Assembly: GCA_011526565.1 (NCBI GenBank)
Contig: WYBL01000179.1
Coordinates: 1 to 64,000 of the forward strand
Direction: 5' to 3'
Source: Acidobacteriota bacterium
GTDB lineage: Bacteria; Acidobacteriota; Vicinamibacteria; Fen-336
DNA length: 64,000 nt
Below are positions 24,686 to 33,278 of the stretch, in pieces (positions within the stretch are counted from its first letter, which is position 1; every line of letters starts with the position of its first letter). The notes below the pieces were generated by a model that saw only the letters and a program-made list of their open reading frames with translations, was not told where the DNA came from and did no database searches. Made by a program: the position numbers and the translations under genes.

Positions 24686-26382
24686 GCGGCGCGATCACGG
24701 CCGGACTGGGCGCGGAACTGCGCGAGGCGGTCGAGCGCGGCGCGGAGGACTGGGACGCGCGGCGCGGCACGGCGCGGCTGTGGGCGCGCGACGCCTCGCT
24801 GTGGACGGGTGGCGACGAGGCGGCCTGGCTCGGCTGGCTCGACCTGCCGCAAGCGCCGGGGATCGCGACGGAAGCCCTGCGAGCGCTGGCCGAAGACGCG
24901 CGCGGCTTCCGCGACGTGCTGCTGCTCGGCATGGGCGGCTCCAGCCTCGGCCCCGAGGTCGTCGCCGCCACGCTCCCGCCCGTGGCCGGCGCGCCCCGGC
25001 TCCACGTGCTGGACAGCACGGTGCCGGCCCAGGTGCGGCGGGTGGCCGCTGGCCTCGACCCGGCGCACACGCTGGTGCTGGTCGCCAGCAAGTCGGGCAG
25101 CACGCTCGAGCCCGAGATCCTGCGGCTTCATTTCTTCGCGTGGCTGAAGGCGGCGCTCGGCGACCAGGCGGGCCGCCACTGCGTTGCGGTCACCGACCCC
25201 GGCTCGAAGCTCGAGGCGGCGGCACGCGCCGACGGCTACCGGCACGTGATCCCCGGGATCAAGAGCGTCGGCGGGCGTTTCTCCGCGCTGTCACCGTTCG
25301 GCCTGGTGCCGGCGGCGCTGTGTGGGCACGACGCCCGGCTGCTGCTGGCCCACGCCGAGGCGATGGCCGCTTCGTGCGCGCCGGAGCGGGCGGCACTCGA
25401 CAACCCGGGCGTGGCGCTGGGGCTGGTGCTGGGCCACGCCGCGAACCTCGGCCGCGACAAGCTGACGCTCGTGTTGTCGCCCGCGCTGCGCGCGCTCGGT
25501 GCGTGGCTCGAGCAACTCGTGGCCGAGAGCACGGGCAAGCGCGGCCGCGCGATCATCCCCGTCGACGGCGAACCGCTCGTCGCCGCGGGCCGCTACGGCG
25601 CCGACCGGCTGTTCGTGCACGTGGCCCTGAAGGGCGAGCCGGATCCGGCCGCCGCAGCGGTGCAGGCCCTGCAGCAGGCGGGCCACCCCGTCGTGCGGAT
25701 CGAGGTCGCCGAGCGCGAGCGCCTGTTCGCCGAGTTCTTCCGCTGGGAAGTCGCGACCGCCGTCGCGGGTGCCGTGATGGCCGTGCATCCCTTCGACCAG
25801 CCCGACGTCGAGGCCAGCAAGGTCGAAACCAGGCGGCTGACCGAGGAGTACGACCGCACGGGCGCGTTGCCCGCGGAGACGGCGCTGTGGAGCGGGGACG
25901 GCGTGTCGCTCCACGCGCCGGCGGCCCACGCGGCGGCGCTCGGCGGTTCCGCCGACCTCGCTGGCTGGCTGCGCGCGCACTTCGCGACGCTGCGTCCTGG
26001 CGACTACGTCGGCCTGCTCGCCTACCTCGACCGGAGCAGCGCGCACGAAGCAGCGCTGCTCGCGATGCGGGCACGGCTGCTGGCGGCGTCGGGCCACGCG
26101 ACCTGCGTCGGTTTCGGGCCCCGCTTCCTGCACTCCACTGGCCAGGCCTACAAGGGCGGCCCCGGCAGCGGCGTGTTCGTGCAGATCACCGCTGACGACG
26201 CGGAGGACCTGCCGGTGCCTGGCCAGCGCGCGACCTTCGGGGTCGTGAAGTCGGCCCAGGCCCGCGGCGACTTCGAGGTGCTGGCCGCCCGTGGCCGACG
26301 CGCGCTGCGCGTCCACCTGCACGGCGACCCGCAGGCCGGGCTGACGCGGCTCGGCACAGCGCTGGAGAAGGCCCTGTTCTAG
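24682..26382 (+). CDS. pgi: Glucose-6-phosphate isomerase
   Basis: 566 residues. LLLGMGGSSLGPEVVAATL (about 79-97) and LVASKSGSTLEPEILRLHFF form the sugar-phosphate-binding SIS domains; TGKRGRAIIPVDGE, the second SIS domain and the STGQAYKGGPGSG segment follow. This sequence type resembles the isomerase half of transaldolase-Pgi fusion proteins more than E. coli Pgi, but no transaldolase domain precedes it here. It interconverts glucose-6-phosphate and fructose-6-phosphate. Coupled to rpiB by ATGA; the tRNA gene follows on the other strand. Confidence 0.88.
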   Translation: MSGAITAGLGAELREAVERGAEDWDARRGTARLWARDASLWTGGDEAAWLGWLDLPQAPGIATEALRALAEDARGFRDVLLLGMGGSSLGPEVVAATLPPVAGAPRLHVLDSTVPAQVRRVAAGLDPAHTLVLVASKSGSTLEPEILRLHFFAWLKAALGDQAGRHCVAVTDPGSKLEAAARADGYRHVIPGIKSVGGRFSALSPFGLVPAALCGHDARLLLAHAEAMAASCAPERAALDNPGVALGLVLGHAANLGRDKLTLVLSPALRALGAWLEQLVAESTGKRGRAIIPVDGEPLVAAGRYGADRLFVHVALKGEPDPAAAAVQALQQAGHPVVRIEVAERERLFAEFFRWEVATAVAGAVMAVHPFDQPDVEASKVETRRLTEEYDRTGALPAETALWSGDGVSLHAPAAHAAALGGSADLAGWLRAHFATLRPGDYVGLLAYLDRSSAHEAALLAMRARLLAASGHATCVGFGPRFLHSTGQAYKGGPGSGVFVQITADDAEDLPVPGQRATFGVVKSAQARGDFEVLAARGRRALRVHLHGDPQAGLTRLGTALEKALF

Positions 26383-26429
26383 CGGCCTCTACGCCCGGCG
26401 CCGTCCGGATCGTCGCTTGTCGGGGAGAT

Positions 26430-26505
26430 TGGTGGAGCTGACGGGGTTCGAACCCGTGACCTCGTGAATGCCATTCACGCGCGCTCCCAACTGCGCCACA
26501 GCCCC
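26430..26505 (-). tRNA. tRNA-Ala (anticodon GGC)
   Basis: A complete cloverleaf on the minus strand: 7-bp acceptor stem GGGGCTG/CAGCTCC, D arm GCGC/GCGC, anticodon stem CGTGA/TCACG around loop ATGGCAT (anticodon GGC), T arm ACGGG-TTCGAAC-CCCGT, discriminator A and an encoded CCA (26430-26432). 76 nt including CCA. It reads GCC/GCU alanine codons, GCC being very abundant here. Confidence 0.97.
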
Positions 26506-26564
26506 ACGCACGAGGAACATCTTTATAGCCTTTCCGGGCCCCCGCGGTCAACCGCGGGGCGGGC

Positions 26565-27302
26565 TCAGAGCGGCTCGAGGGCTTCCGGCCCGAGTCGCTG
26601 CGCCACCATCTGCTCGAAGGAGCGGCGGAAGGCGGCGACGTCCTCCTCGCGGGCGCCCACGATGCCGACAGTGGTGCCGGCGACCCGCAGCAGCGACACG
26701 ACGCGGCCGCGCATCGCGGCGCCGCGCAGCGAAGGCGGCACCCGCACGCCATGGGGCACGACGAACAGCGAGACCTGCTGCTCGTCCGACGCGTAGTACA
26801 GATGCGGCGCGCGGGCCAGCGTGATCAGCGGGCAATAGCGCGCCCCGACCAGCTCCAGCCCGGCGGCGGTGCGCGGCATCACCGGCAGCCGCGAGCCGCG
26901 CTCCTCGAACCACGCCGCGATCACCGAAGGGTCGTCGCTCCAGACCTTCGCGGGCAGCGGGTCGTGCGAGAAGCACTTGTCGTGGTCGAGGGCGAGCGCC
27001 AGCGAGACGAGCGGCGCGGCGCCGCGGGCCCAGAGGGCGACCACCAGCATCGCCGCCAGCGGCAGCAGCGCGGCCACCAGCGGCAGGCGGCGAGGCCGCA
27101 GCGCCCGCTGCGCGCGCGGCTCGAAGCCGGGCGGGAGCTCGGGGGCGGGCAACTCCCGCAGGCGCGCGCGCAGCGTGCGCTCGGCGTCGGCCTGCTCCGC
27201 GCAGGCGGGGCACGCAGCCACGTGGGCCTCGACGACGACGCGCTCGGCGGCATCCAGCGCGTCGTCGACCAGGGCCGTGACCTTCTCGGGGTCGCACTTC
27301 AT
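26565..27302 (-). CDS. Anti-sigma factor with zinc-finger N terminus
   Basis: 245 residues. The N terminus (KCDPEKVTALVDDALDAAE, then HVAACPACAEQ) has the His-x3-Cys-x2-Cys pattern of zf-HC2 anti-sigma domains. A single membrane helix (about 85-105, VAALLPLAAMLVVALWA) separates it from a periplasmic sensor domain of about 140 residues with no recognised fold, containing DHDKCFSHDPLPAKVW and ARYCPLI. ATG overlaps the sigma gene stop. It should hold the ECF sigma at the membrane until an envelope signal arrives. Confidence 0.85.
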   Translation of the reverse strand: MKCDPEKVTALVDDALDAAERVVVEAHVAACPACAEQADAERTLRARLRELPAPELPPGFEPRAQRALRPRRLPLVAALLPLAAMLVVALWARGAAPLVSLALALDHDKCFSHDPLPAKVWSDDPSVIAAWFEERGSRLPVMPRTAAGLELVGARYCPLITLARAPHLYYASDEQQVSLFVVPHGVRVPPSLRGAAMRGRVVSLLRVAGTTVGIVGAREEDVAAFRRSFEQMVAQRLGPEALEPL

Positions 27303-27877
27303 GGCGTCTCCCGGGGGGCCAGTGCGGCCCGCAGCAGGCGGCGGCCGCGGTGGATGCGCGACATCACCGTGCCGGCCGGCACGTCGAGCATGCGGGCGAT
27401 CTCCTCGTAGCTCAACTCCTCGACGTCGCGCAGCAGCAGCGCCGCGCGGTAGACCTCGGGAACGCGGCCCAGCGCCGCCTCGACCTCCTCGTGGCCGCGG
27501 GCCAGCAGGTCCTGGGGCGGCGGCACCGGGGCGTCGGCCTCCTCGAGCTCGACGGCCACGGGCCGCCGCGCGTCGCGGCGCACCGCGTCGAGACGGGCGC
27601 GATGCAGGATCGTGAAGAGCCAGGCCCGCGCGTTGGTGCCGGGCGTGTAGCCGTCGAGCCCGCGAAAGGCGCGCAGCAGCGTCTCCTGGACCAGGTCCTC
27701 GGCGTCGGCCGGGTTGCGGGTGAGGCGCAGGGCAGTGCCGTACATGGCGCGAAAGTGGGGCCGGGCCTCCTCGAGGAAGCGCTCTTCGCGATTCAAGCGG
27801 AAACCGGCTCCTGCGAGGGGAACGCGCACCGCGACCGAATCATTCCCGGGGATTTCATCAAGGCGCCGCTCCGCCAT
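27299..27877 (-). CDS. ECF-family RNA polymerase sigma factor
   Basis: 192 residues from the first ATG. A TTG at 27796 (start LNREERFLEEARPHF) with AGGAG about ten bases upstream may be the true start, giving 165 residues. Region 2 is FRAMYGTALRLTRNPADAEDLVQETLLRAFRG; region 4 is LPEVYRAAL-type (RVPEVYRAALLLRDVEELSYE) and AGTVMSRIHRGRRLLR. It forms an operon with the anti-sigma gene (ATGA overlap). It is divergent from a DM13 lipoprotein and an outer-membrane protein, which are candidate targets. Confidence 0.92.
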   Translation of the reverse strand: MAERRLDEIPGNDSVAVRVPLAGAGFRLNREERFLEEARPHFRAMYGTALRLTRNPADAEDLVQETLLRAFRGLDGYTPGTNARAWLFTILHRARLDAVRRDARRPVAVELEEADAPVPPPQDLLARGHEEVEAALGRVPEVYRAALLLRDVEELSYEEIARMLDVPAGTVMSRIHRGRRLLRAALAPRETP

Positions 27878-27937
27878 TGTGGCACGGCGCGGGAATCGGA
27901 TCGTCACTGCTCGCGTTGTCCAGAGGCGGAGGAGTGC

Positions 27938-28423
27938 ATGCCGACGAAAGCGCCGCTGGCTTCGATCCTGGTCTTCCTGCTCGTCGGCTGCGGTGGAAGC
28001 TCGCCGAGCGCGCCCACGGGCCCGCCCCAGGCGGCCGCAACCCCCACCCCGGCGGCGACTCCGAGCCCGACCCCGGTCGCCGCCCCGACGCCGACGCCGG
28101 AAGCGGGCTTCAGCGTGCTGCGCACCGCGCGGATCCGCGGGGCTGCGGGGCACGCGGCCAGCGGGAACGTGCGCATCGTGCGCGAGAACGGCCGCCACCG
28201 GCTCGAGTTCCTCGCCGACTTCCGGATCGACAGCGGAAACAACGACGTGTACCTCGCCCGGCAGTCGGATACCGTGACCGCTGCCGACCTCAACCTCGGC
28301 GACTTGCGCTCCACCCGCGGCGAGCAGAGCTACGACCTGCCGGACGCGGGGTCGCAGTACGGATTCGTCGTCATCTGGTGCCGGCCCTTCCGCATCCCGA
28401 TCGGGCTGGGGGAACTCCAGTGA
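27938..28423 (+). CDS. DM13-domain lipoprotein
   Basis: 161 residues. The signal peptide ends in lipobox LLVGC (Cys about 18); a Thr-Pro-rich stalk (about 30-58) leads to a DM13 domain with NDVYLARQSDTV, LGDLRSTRGEQSYDLPD and VVIWCRPFRIPIGLGEL. DM13 domains, with their conserved WC, have been proposed as redox-active or electron-transfer modules. It sits on the cell surface or in the periplasm. GGAGG lies three to six bases before ATG. The stop overlaps the outer-membrane gene (GTGA), and the pair diverges from the ECF sigma operon. Confidence 0.8.
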   Translation: MPTKAPLASILVFLLVGCGGSSPSAPTGPPQAAATPTPAATPSPTPVAAPTPTPEAGFSVLRTARIRGAAGHAASGNVRIVRENGRHRLEFLADFRIDSGNNDVYLARQSDTVTAADLNLGDLRSTRGEQSYDLPDAGSQYGFVVIWCRPFRIPIGLGELQ

Positions 28424-29232
28424 ACGCTGCACGGCCGTGGGCCCTGGCCGGCCTGTTGGCGGTCGCGGCGCCCTCGGCGCTGGCCGGGCCCTGGGCGCTC
28501 GGCCCGGGCCACGTCTACCTGAAGCTCGGCTACGGGCGCCTCGACTCCGACACGCTCGCGAATCCCGACGGCTCGCAGGTCACGATCCCGCGCTTCGTCA
28601 AGGACGACCTGCACGCCTACGCCGCGATCGGCGTGTCGGAGCGGGTGACGCTGAGCGCGTCGGTGCCGCTGCGTCGCTCCGACCTCGAGGACTTCGGGCG
28701 CGAGTCGGGCCTGGGCGACGTGGCGATCGGCGTGCAGTGGCAGCTCGGCCGCCACGGCGGCTGGGTGCTCGCGACGCGGGGCGTCGTTCAGGCGCCGACC
28801 GGCGACGAGACCCGCGCCGCGGGCATCCTGCCGACCGGAAGCGGCGTCTGGGAAGGGGAACTCCGGTTGGCGGCGGGACGCTCGCTCGGCGGCGGCCGCG
28901 GGTACTTCTTCGCCGAGGCGGGGCACCAGTTCCGCGAGCTGTTGCGCGACGGCTTCGTCTACGAGGCGCAGGTCGGCTGGAACGCGCACCCGCGCCTCGT
29001 GCTCGCCTGGAACCTGCGCGGCATCGAACCCTGGAGCGCGCGAGCGCGCGAGGTGGCGCTGGGCAGCCCGGTCGGCGTCGGTGACGGGGTCGGCTACCTG
29101 GCGTTCGGCCCGACCGCCATCGCCCGTCTGGGGCGGGGCGTCGCGGTGCAGCTCGACCTGGACGGCGCGATGCGCGAGCGAAACCTCGCGGTCGGCTCGA
29201 CCTGGCGCGTGGGGGTGAGCTGGTCGCGCTGA
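28420..29232 (+). CDS. Outer-membrane beta-barrel protein (transporter/MetA-like)
   Basis: 270 residues. Signal peptide (AGLLAVAAPSALA). The mature chain is a run of alternating amphipathic strands such as HVYLKLGYGRLDSD, VTLSASVPLRRS, GLGDVAIGVQWQL and YFFAEAGHQFREL, ending in an aromatic-poor terminal strand WRVGVSWSR. This is the look of the phenol-degradation MetA / DUF-type outer-membrane barrel family. The function is unassigned. GTG overlaps the DM13 lipoprotein stop, implying a two-protein outer-membrane unit. Confidence 0.7.
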   Translation: MNAARPWALAGLLAVAAPSALAGPWALGPGHVYLKLGYGRLDSDTLANPDGSQVTIPRFVKDDLHAYAAIGVSERVTLSASVPLRRSDLEDFGRESGLGDVAIGVQWQLGRHGGWVLATRGVVQAPTGDETRAAGILPTGSGVWEGELRLAAGRSLGGGRGYFFAEAGHQFRELLRDGFVYEAQVGWNAHPRLVLAWNLRGIEPWSARAREVALGSPVGVGDGVGYLAFGPTAIARLGRGVAVQLDLDGAMRERNLAVGSTWRVGVSWSR

Positions 29233-29246
29233 AGCGCGACGGCGGC

Positions 29247-29276
29247 TTGTCCTGGGCGGCTCGCTCGCGCGACAAT
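29247..29276 (+). promoter_or_regulatory. Candidate promoter of the MerR-like gene
   Basis: TTGTCC (29247-29252), an 18-base spacer and GACAAT (29271-29276), ending 11 bases before the GTG at 29288. No Shine-Dalgarno sequence, so a near-leaderless message is expected. Confidence 0.4.
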
Positions 29277-29287
29277 CGGCGCGCACC

Positions 29288-29668
29288 GTGAAATACCTCA
29301 CGACGTTGCAGGCGGCGCGCGAGTTCGGAGTCAGCAAGCAGACCCTGCTCAACTGGCTGCGGGACAAGCGGGTGCCGGAGCCGACCCGCGACCGCAACGG
29401 GCACCGCCTGTGGAGCCCGGCGCGGGTGCTGCTCGTGCGCCGCCTGATCGAGCAGGGACGGCTCCACTCGCGCACCGTGGTCCACGCGCAGGCTTCCAAC
29501 GCGCCCGACGCGGTCGAGCAGTACGCCCGCGAGGTGGGCGTCTTCCTGCGCGAGGGACGGGTGGAGCCCGAGCAGTTCCTTCGCGCCCTGGCGCGTCGCC
29601 ACCGCGGGGTCGCCGCGCTGCTGCGGCAGCGGCCCCGGCGCAGTGGCGGCGAGCGCCGTTCCCGATAG
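29288..29668 (+). CDS. MerR-like helix-turn-helix DNA-binding protein
   Basis: 126 residues. YLTTLQAAREFGVSKQTLLNWLRDKRVPEP is a MerR/excisionase-type winged HTH (about 3-35), followed by HRLWSPARVLLVRRLIEQGRL. The C-terminal half is a short helical region with no metal-binding cysteines, so effector sensing of the classic MerR kind is not indicated. It probably regulates a nearby promoter. A DUF4412 gene follows 37 bases downstream. Confidence 0.75.
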   Translation: MKYLTTLQAAREFGVSKQTLLNWLRDKRVPEPTRDRNGHRLWSPARVLLVRRLIEQGRLHSRTVVHAQASNAPDAVEQYAREVGVFLREGRVEPEQFLRALARRHRGVAALLRQRPRRSGGERRSR

Positions 29669-29705
29669 TCGACGCCGCACGTTGATCCCACTTGGAGGAT
29701 TCGTC

Positions 29706-30464
29706 TTGACCATTCTCAGGCTGTTGGCCGCCGCCGCCCTGGCGGCCCTGCCCGCCGGCGCGGGCGAACTCACGATCACCCAGAAGCAGACCGGCGGACA
29801 GGGCGGCACCAGCACCGCCTACTACGGGGCGTCCGCGTTCAAGCACGCCGACGCGCAGACCGAGTCGATCTTCGAGTACGCCTCCGGCAAGCTGACCGTC
29901 GTCGAGCACGGCAAGAAGCAGTACTGGGAGGCGACCGCCGCCGACATGAAGGCCGCCTCCGACGCGATGGCCGCCAAGATGGCCGAGGTGGAGAAGCAGC
30001 TCGAGCAGGCGAAGGGCAACCCGATGCTCGAGAAGATGCTGAAGAGCGTGCCGGGCATGGGCCCCGCCGGCGCCGTGAAGGTGACGAAGACGGCCGAGAC
30101 CCGCAAGATCGCCGGCTACGACTGCACGAAGTACGTGATCGCGATGGGCGAGGCGCTCACCCTGGAGACCTGGGCCACGACCGCGCTGAAGCCGCCGGTC
30201 CCGATGTTCCAGGCGCGGCAGGCGTTCGCGATGGCCAACCCGATGATGCAGCGCTACACGAAGGCGTTCGAGGAGCTTTCCAAGATCGAGGGGCTGTCGC
30301 TGGCCGAGACCACCTCGTTCGAGATGATGGGCCGCCGCTCGACCTTCACCAACGAGGCCGTCGAGGTCAAGGAGGGGGCGATCCCCGCCAGCGTGTTCGC
30401 GGCTCCCGCCGGTTACAAGCGGGTCGAGAGCCCGCTCAAGAAGCTGGCGAAGGAGCTGAAGTAG
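29706..30464 (+). CDS. DUF4412-like exported protein
   Basis: 252 residues. The TTG start is supported by GGAGG seven bases upstream; a signal peptide (TILRLLAAAALAALPAGA) follows. The mature protein has a beta-rich N part (ELTITQKQTGG), a helix-rich middle with AADMKAASDAMAAKMAEVEKQLEQA, and TRKIAGYDCTKYVIAMGEAL, the typical IAGYxCxKY segment of DUF4412 proteins. These are periplasmic proteins of unknown role. Three bases separate it from the rhodanese gene, so they are probably cotranscribed. Confidence 0.7.
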   Translation: MTILRLLAAAALAALPAGAGELTITQKQTGGQGGTSTAYYGASAFKHADAQTESIFEYASGKLTVVEHGKKQYWEATAADMKAASDAMAAKMAEVEKQLEQAKGNPMLEKMLKSVPGMGPAGAVKVTKTAETRKIAGYDCTKYVIAMGEALTLETWATTALKPPVPMFQARQAFAMANPMMQRYTKAFEELSKIEGLSLAETTSFEMMGRRSTFTNEAVEVKEGAIPASVFAAPAGYKRVESPLKKLAKELK

Positions 30465-30466
30465 CC

Positions 30467-31330
30467 GTGCCGTCGCCGGTCGTGACGGGCCCGCTCGTCG
30501 CGACCGGCGACCTCGCCGCCGGCCTCGGCGCGCCGGACCTGCGCGTCGTCGACGTGCGCTGGTACCTCGACCCGGCCAAGCGCGGGCGCGACGCGTACGA
30601 CGCCGGCCACCTGCCCGGTGCCGTTTTCTGCGACCTCGAGCGGGAGCTGGCCGGCCCGGGCGGACGGCGCGGCGGGCCGCTCGGGCGTCACCCGTGGCCC
30701 TCGCCCGAGCACTTCGCCGCGGCGATGGAGCGGCTGGGAATCGGCGAGGAGACGGAAGTCGTCGCCTACGACGACGCGGCCGGCGCCACCGCCGCGCGGC
30801 TCTGGTACCTGCTTCGGGCCCACGGTCACGCCCGCGTCGCCGTGCTCGACGGCGGCATCGTCAAGTGGCTGGCCGAGGGGCGGGCGCTCGAGACGGTCGC
30901 GCCGACGGTCGCGCCGGGGCGGTTCGTGCCCCGCTTCGATCCGGCCCTCGTCGTCGACAAGGCCGAGCTGCTGGCGCGGCCGCCGGCCCTGGTCCTCGAC
31001 GCCCGCGCCGCCGAGCGCTACCGCGGCGAGGTCGAGCCGATCGACCCCCGGGCGGGCCACGTGCCCGGCGCGAAGAGCGCACCGCTCGCCGGCAACCTGA
31101 CGGCGACGGCGACGCCGGTGTTCCGCAGCGCCGCCGAACTCCGCGCGCGTTACGCGGCGCTGGGCGCGGTCGAGACCGCCCCGGTCGTCTACTGCGGCTC
31201 CGGCGTCAACGCCTGCCACGCCTTGCTGGCGCTGGAGCTCGCGGGGCTCCGGGGCCGGCTGTACGCCGGGTCGTGGAGCGAGTGGAGCTCCGACCCGGGG
31301 TTGCCGGTGGAGGCGGGCGAACCGCGCTAG
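30467..31330 (+). CDS. sseA: Two-domain rhodanese sulfurtransferase
   Basis: 287 residues, two rhodanese repeats. The inactive N-terminal repeat has VVDVRWYLDPAKRGRDAYDAGHLPGA; the C-terminal repeat has the active-site loop VVYCGSGVNACHALLALE with the catalytic Cys near 242. The CGSGV loop is typical of 3-mercaptopyruvate/thiosulfate sulfurtransferases of the SseA group. It moves sulfane sulfur to thiophilic acceptors. Its TAG stop shares the CTAG palindrome with the stop of the convergent nucleotidase. Confidence 0.88.
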   Translation: MPSPVVTGPLVATGDLAAGLGAPDLRVVDVRWYLDPAKRGRDAYDAGHLPGAVFCDLERELAGPGGRRGGPLGRHPWPSPEHFAAAMERLGIGEETEVVAYDDAAGATAARLWYLLRAHGHARVAVLDGGIVKWLAEGRALETVAPTVAPGRFVPRFDPALVVDKAELLARPPALVLDARAAERYRGEVEPIDPRAGHVPGAKSAPLAGNLTATATPVFRSAAELRARYAALGAVETAPVVYCGSGVNACHALLALELAGLRGRLYAGSWSEWSSDPGLPVEAGEPR

Positions 31331-32832
31331 CGCCCGCCGTCGCGGCCGTCGAGCGCGGCCGCCGCGCCCTGCTTCAGGTCCTCGAGCAGCAGCGCCTGGG
31401 CGTCCTGGTCCGTGACCACGAGTCCCGAGCCGGCCGCGAACAGGTCGCGGTATCCGTTCGCGACCTTGGCCTGGAAGTCGGTCGTGCCGACCGCGTACGT
31501 CGCGGTCGGGTCGAGCGGCACGAAGCCCGCCTCGCGCCGGGCCGGGTCGGCGAGGACCTCGACCTGGACGGGCCGCCCCTCGTGCAGCCGATAGCGCAGC
31601 CCCGTCTGCTGGCTGAACCCGTCCGAGCCGCGGCGGTCGATCGAGGCCTGGAGCAGATTCAGCACCTGGGCCCCGGTGAACGTCGCGCGGACCAGGCGGT
31701 TCTTGTACGGGATCGCCCGCGCGAACGACTCGGCGGTGACCTCCCCGGGCGGGATCGTCCCGCGGAAGCTCGACGCGGTGTTGAAGAAGACGTGGGCGCC
31801 GGTGGCGCGGCGCAGCACCTCCGTCGCCCAGTTGCCGATCACCGATTCGCCGGACTGCGCGCCGTCGTCGGTGAGGGCGACGGCCGCGCGGCCGACGACC
31901 GCGAAGCGCTCGGGCCGGCTCTGCTCGAGCTGCGCCTGCCAGCGCGCGACCTCGGCCGCCACCGCGGGGTCCTCGGGCAGTGCGGCGTCCATCTTCACGA
32001 GCCCGCCGCCGACGGCGGCCAGCCTCCGGCCCTCGAAGCGCAGCGTGAGCCGCGAGACGTAGGTGAGGTACTGGAAGGGCGAGACGTACCAGGTGCGGGT
32101 GCCCGGGATCACCTGCAGCTCGCCCTTGTGATGGGAGTGGGTGCCGAGCACGAGGTCGATGCCGCTGACCGCGCGGGCCAGCGCGAAGTCGTCTTCGCGG
32201 TGCTGGTGGCCGATCAGGATCACGGCGTCGACCTTCTCGTCGCGCCGCAGCCGGCCGACCAGTTCCCGCGCCGTGGCCACCGGATCGGCGAAGCGGGCGC
32301 CGGGCGGCAGCCACTCGGTCTTCACCAGCCGCACGAAGTCCGGGCCCGCCACGGCGATCAGCCCCAGCCGCCGGCCCGCGACCTCCTTCACGAGGTAGGG
32401 CTTGCCGCCGTGGGTCAGCAGCGGGCGGCCGTCGGCACCGTGCAGGTTGGCCGCGAGCACGGGGAACGAGACCGACGCGCGGCAGGCGTCGAAGGCAAGG
32501 GCCCCGTAGTCGTACTCGTGGTTGCCGAGCGCCATCGCGTCGACCAGGCCGTCGAAGAACGCCCAGTCGCGGCAGCGGTACTCGTCGCTCCAGGCCGGGG
32601 TGCCGAGGTTCATCATGTCGCCGCCGGAGACGATCACCGCGTTCGCCTCGTTCCGCGCCCGGCGCAGGTAGGCCACGGCGCGGGCCAGCCCCGCCTGGCC
32701 GGGCGCGCCCTCGGAGTAGAAGGGAACCGCGTGCGAGTGATAGTCGGAGAACGCGACCAGCGTCACCTCGGCCGCCGCCGGCGGCGCGGGGGCAGCGCCC
32801 GAGAGCAGCAGCGCGAGGGCGAGGGCGTTCAC
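31327..32832 (-). CDS. Exported 5'-nucleotidase family metallophosphoesterase
   Basis: 501 residues. Signal peptide (NALALALLLSGAAPAPPAAA). The N-terminal metallophosphoesterase domain has VAFSDYHSHAVP, VSGGDMMNLG, MALGNHEYDYG and IGHQH with GTHSHHKGE, which are the dimetal ligands. The C-terminal 5'-nucleotidase domain has SVIGNWATEVLRRATGAHV and FNTASSFRGTIPPGEVT. Family members release phosphate from nucleotides or UDP-sugars in the periplasm. GTG overlaps the stop of the small receiver-like gene upstream (GTGA). Confidence 0.88.
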   Translation of the reverse strand: MNALALALLLSGAAPAPPAAAEVTLVAFSDYHSHAVPFYSEGAPGQAGLARAVAYLRRARNEANAVIVSGGDMMNLGTPAWSDEYRCRDWAFFDGLVDAMALGNHEYDYGALAFDACRASVSFPVLAANLHGADGRPLLTHGGKPYLVKEVAGRRLGLIAVAGPDFVRLVKTEWLPPGARFADPVATARELVGRLRRDEKVDAVILIGHQHREDDFALARAVSGIDLVLGTHSHHKGELQVIPGTRTWYVSPFQYLTYVSRLTLRFEGRRLAAVGGGLVKMDAALPEDPAVAAEVARWQAQLEQSRPERFAVVGRAAVALTDDGAQSGESVIGNWATEVLRRATGAHVFFNTASSFRGTIPPGEVTAESFARAIPYKNRLVRATFTGAQVLNLLQASIDRRGSDGFSQQTGLRYRLHEGRPVQVEVLADPARREAGFVPLDPTATYAVGTTDFQAKVANGYRDLFAAGSGLVVTDQDAQALLLEDLKQGAAAALDGRDGGR

Positions 32833-33185
32833 GCCTGCGCCCCGGCCAGCAGTGCCGGCAGCTCGCGGACGAACGCGCTGCGGGCCATCACCCGGTCGAC
32901 GCCCGCCGCGCGCGCCGCGCCGGCGCGCTCCGCGTCGACGTGGCTCAGGAACCCGACGACGCACACGGCAGCCAACGCCGGGTCCGCCTTCAGCTCGCCG
33001 AGTTCGGCCAGCGCGTCGCGCCGGCGGTCGTCGAGGTCGGCGATCACGAGGCGGGGGCCGGCCGCGCGGCAGGTCTCGGCGAGGCGTCCGGGCGGCGCAG
33101 GGCGCACCTCGACGCCCGCGCCACGGGCCGCTTCGCCGATGCGGGTCCGGAACATCAGGTCCTGGCACGCGATGACGACGATCAT
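32829..33185 (-). CDS. Receiver-like single-domain protein, degenerate
   Basis: 118 residues. It has the beta-alpha outline of a CheY-type receiver: MIVVIACQDLMFRTRIGEAA, LVIADLDDRRRDAL, VCVVGFLSHVDAERAGAARA and VDRVMARSAFVRELPALL. The usual acidic pair near residue 10 is not recognisable (ACQD), an Asp is present in IADLDD, and the switch region has FLSHV instead of a Thr/Ser-Ala pattern. It may be a non-phosphorylated regulator. Cotranscribed with the nucleotidase. Confidence 0.65.
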   Translation of the reverse strand: MIVVIACQDLMFRTRIGEAARGAGVEVRPAPPGRLAETCRAAGPRLVIADLDDRRRDALAELGELKADPALAAVCVVGFLSHVDAERAGAARAAGVDRVMARSAFVRELPALLAGAQA

Positions 33186-33278
33186 GCGCTCAGTATCGCG
33201 CAAGCGCCGCAGTGACGGAGCAGCGGCGTGGCTCGGGCACAATGGGACTTCACCGATGGCTGTACTCGACCCGGCGGC

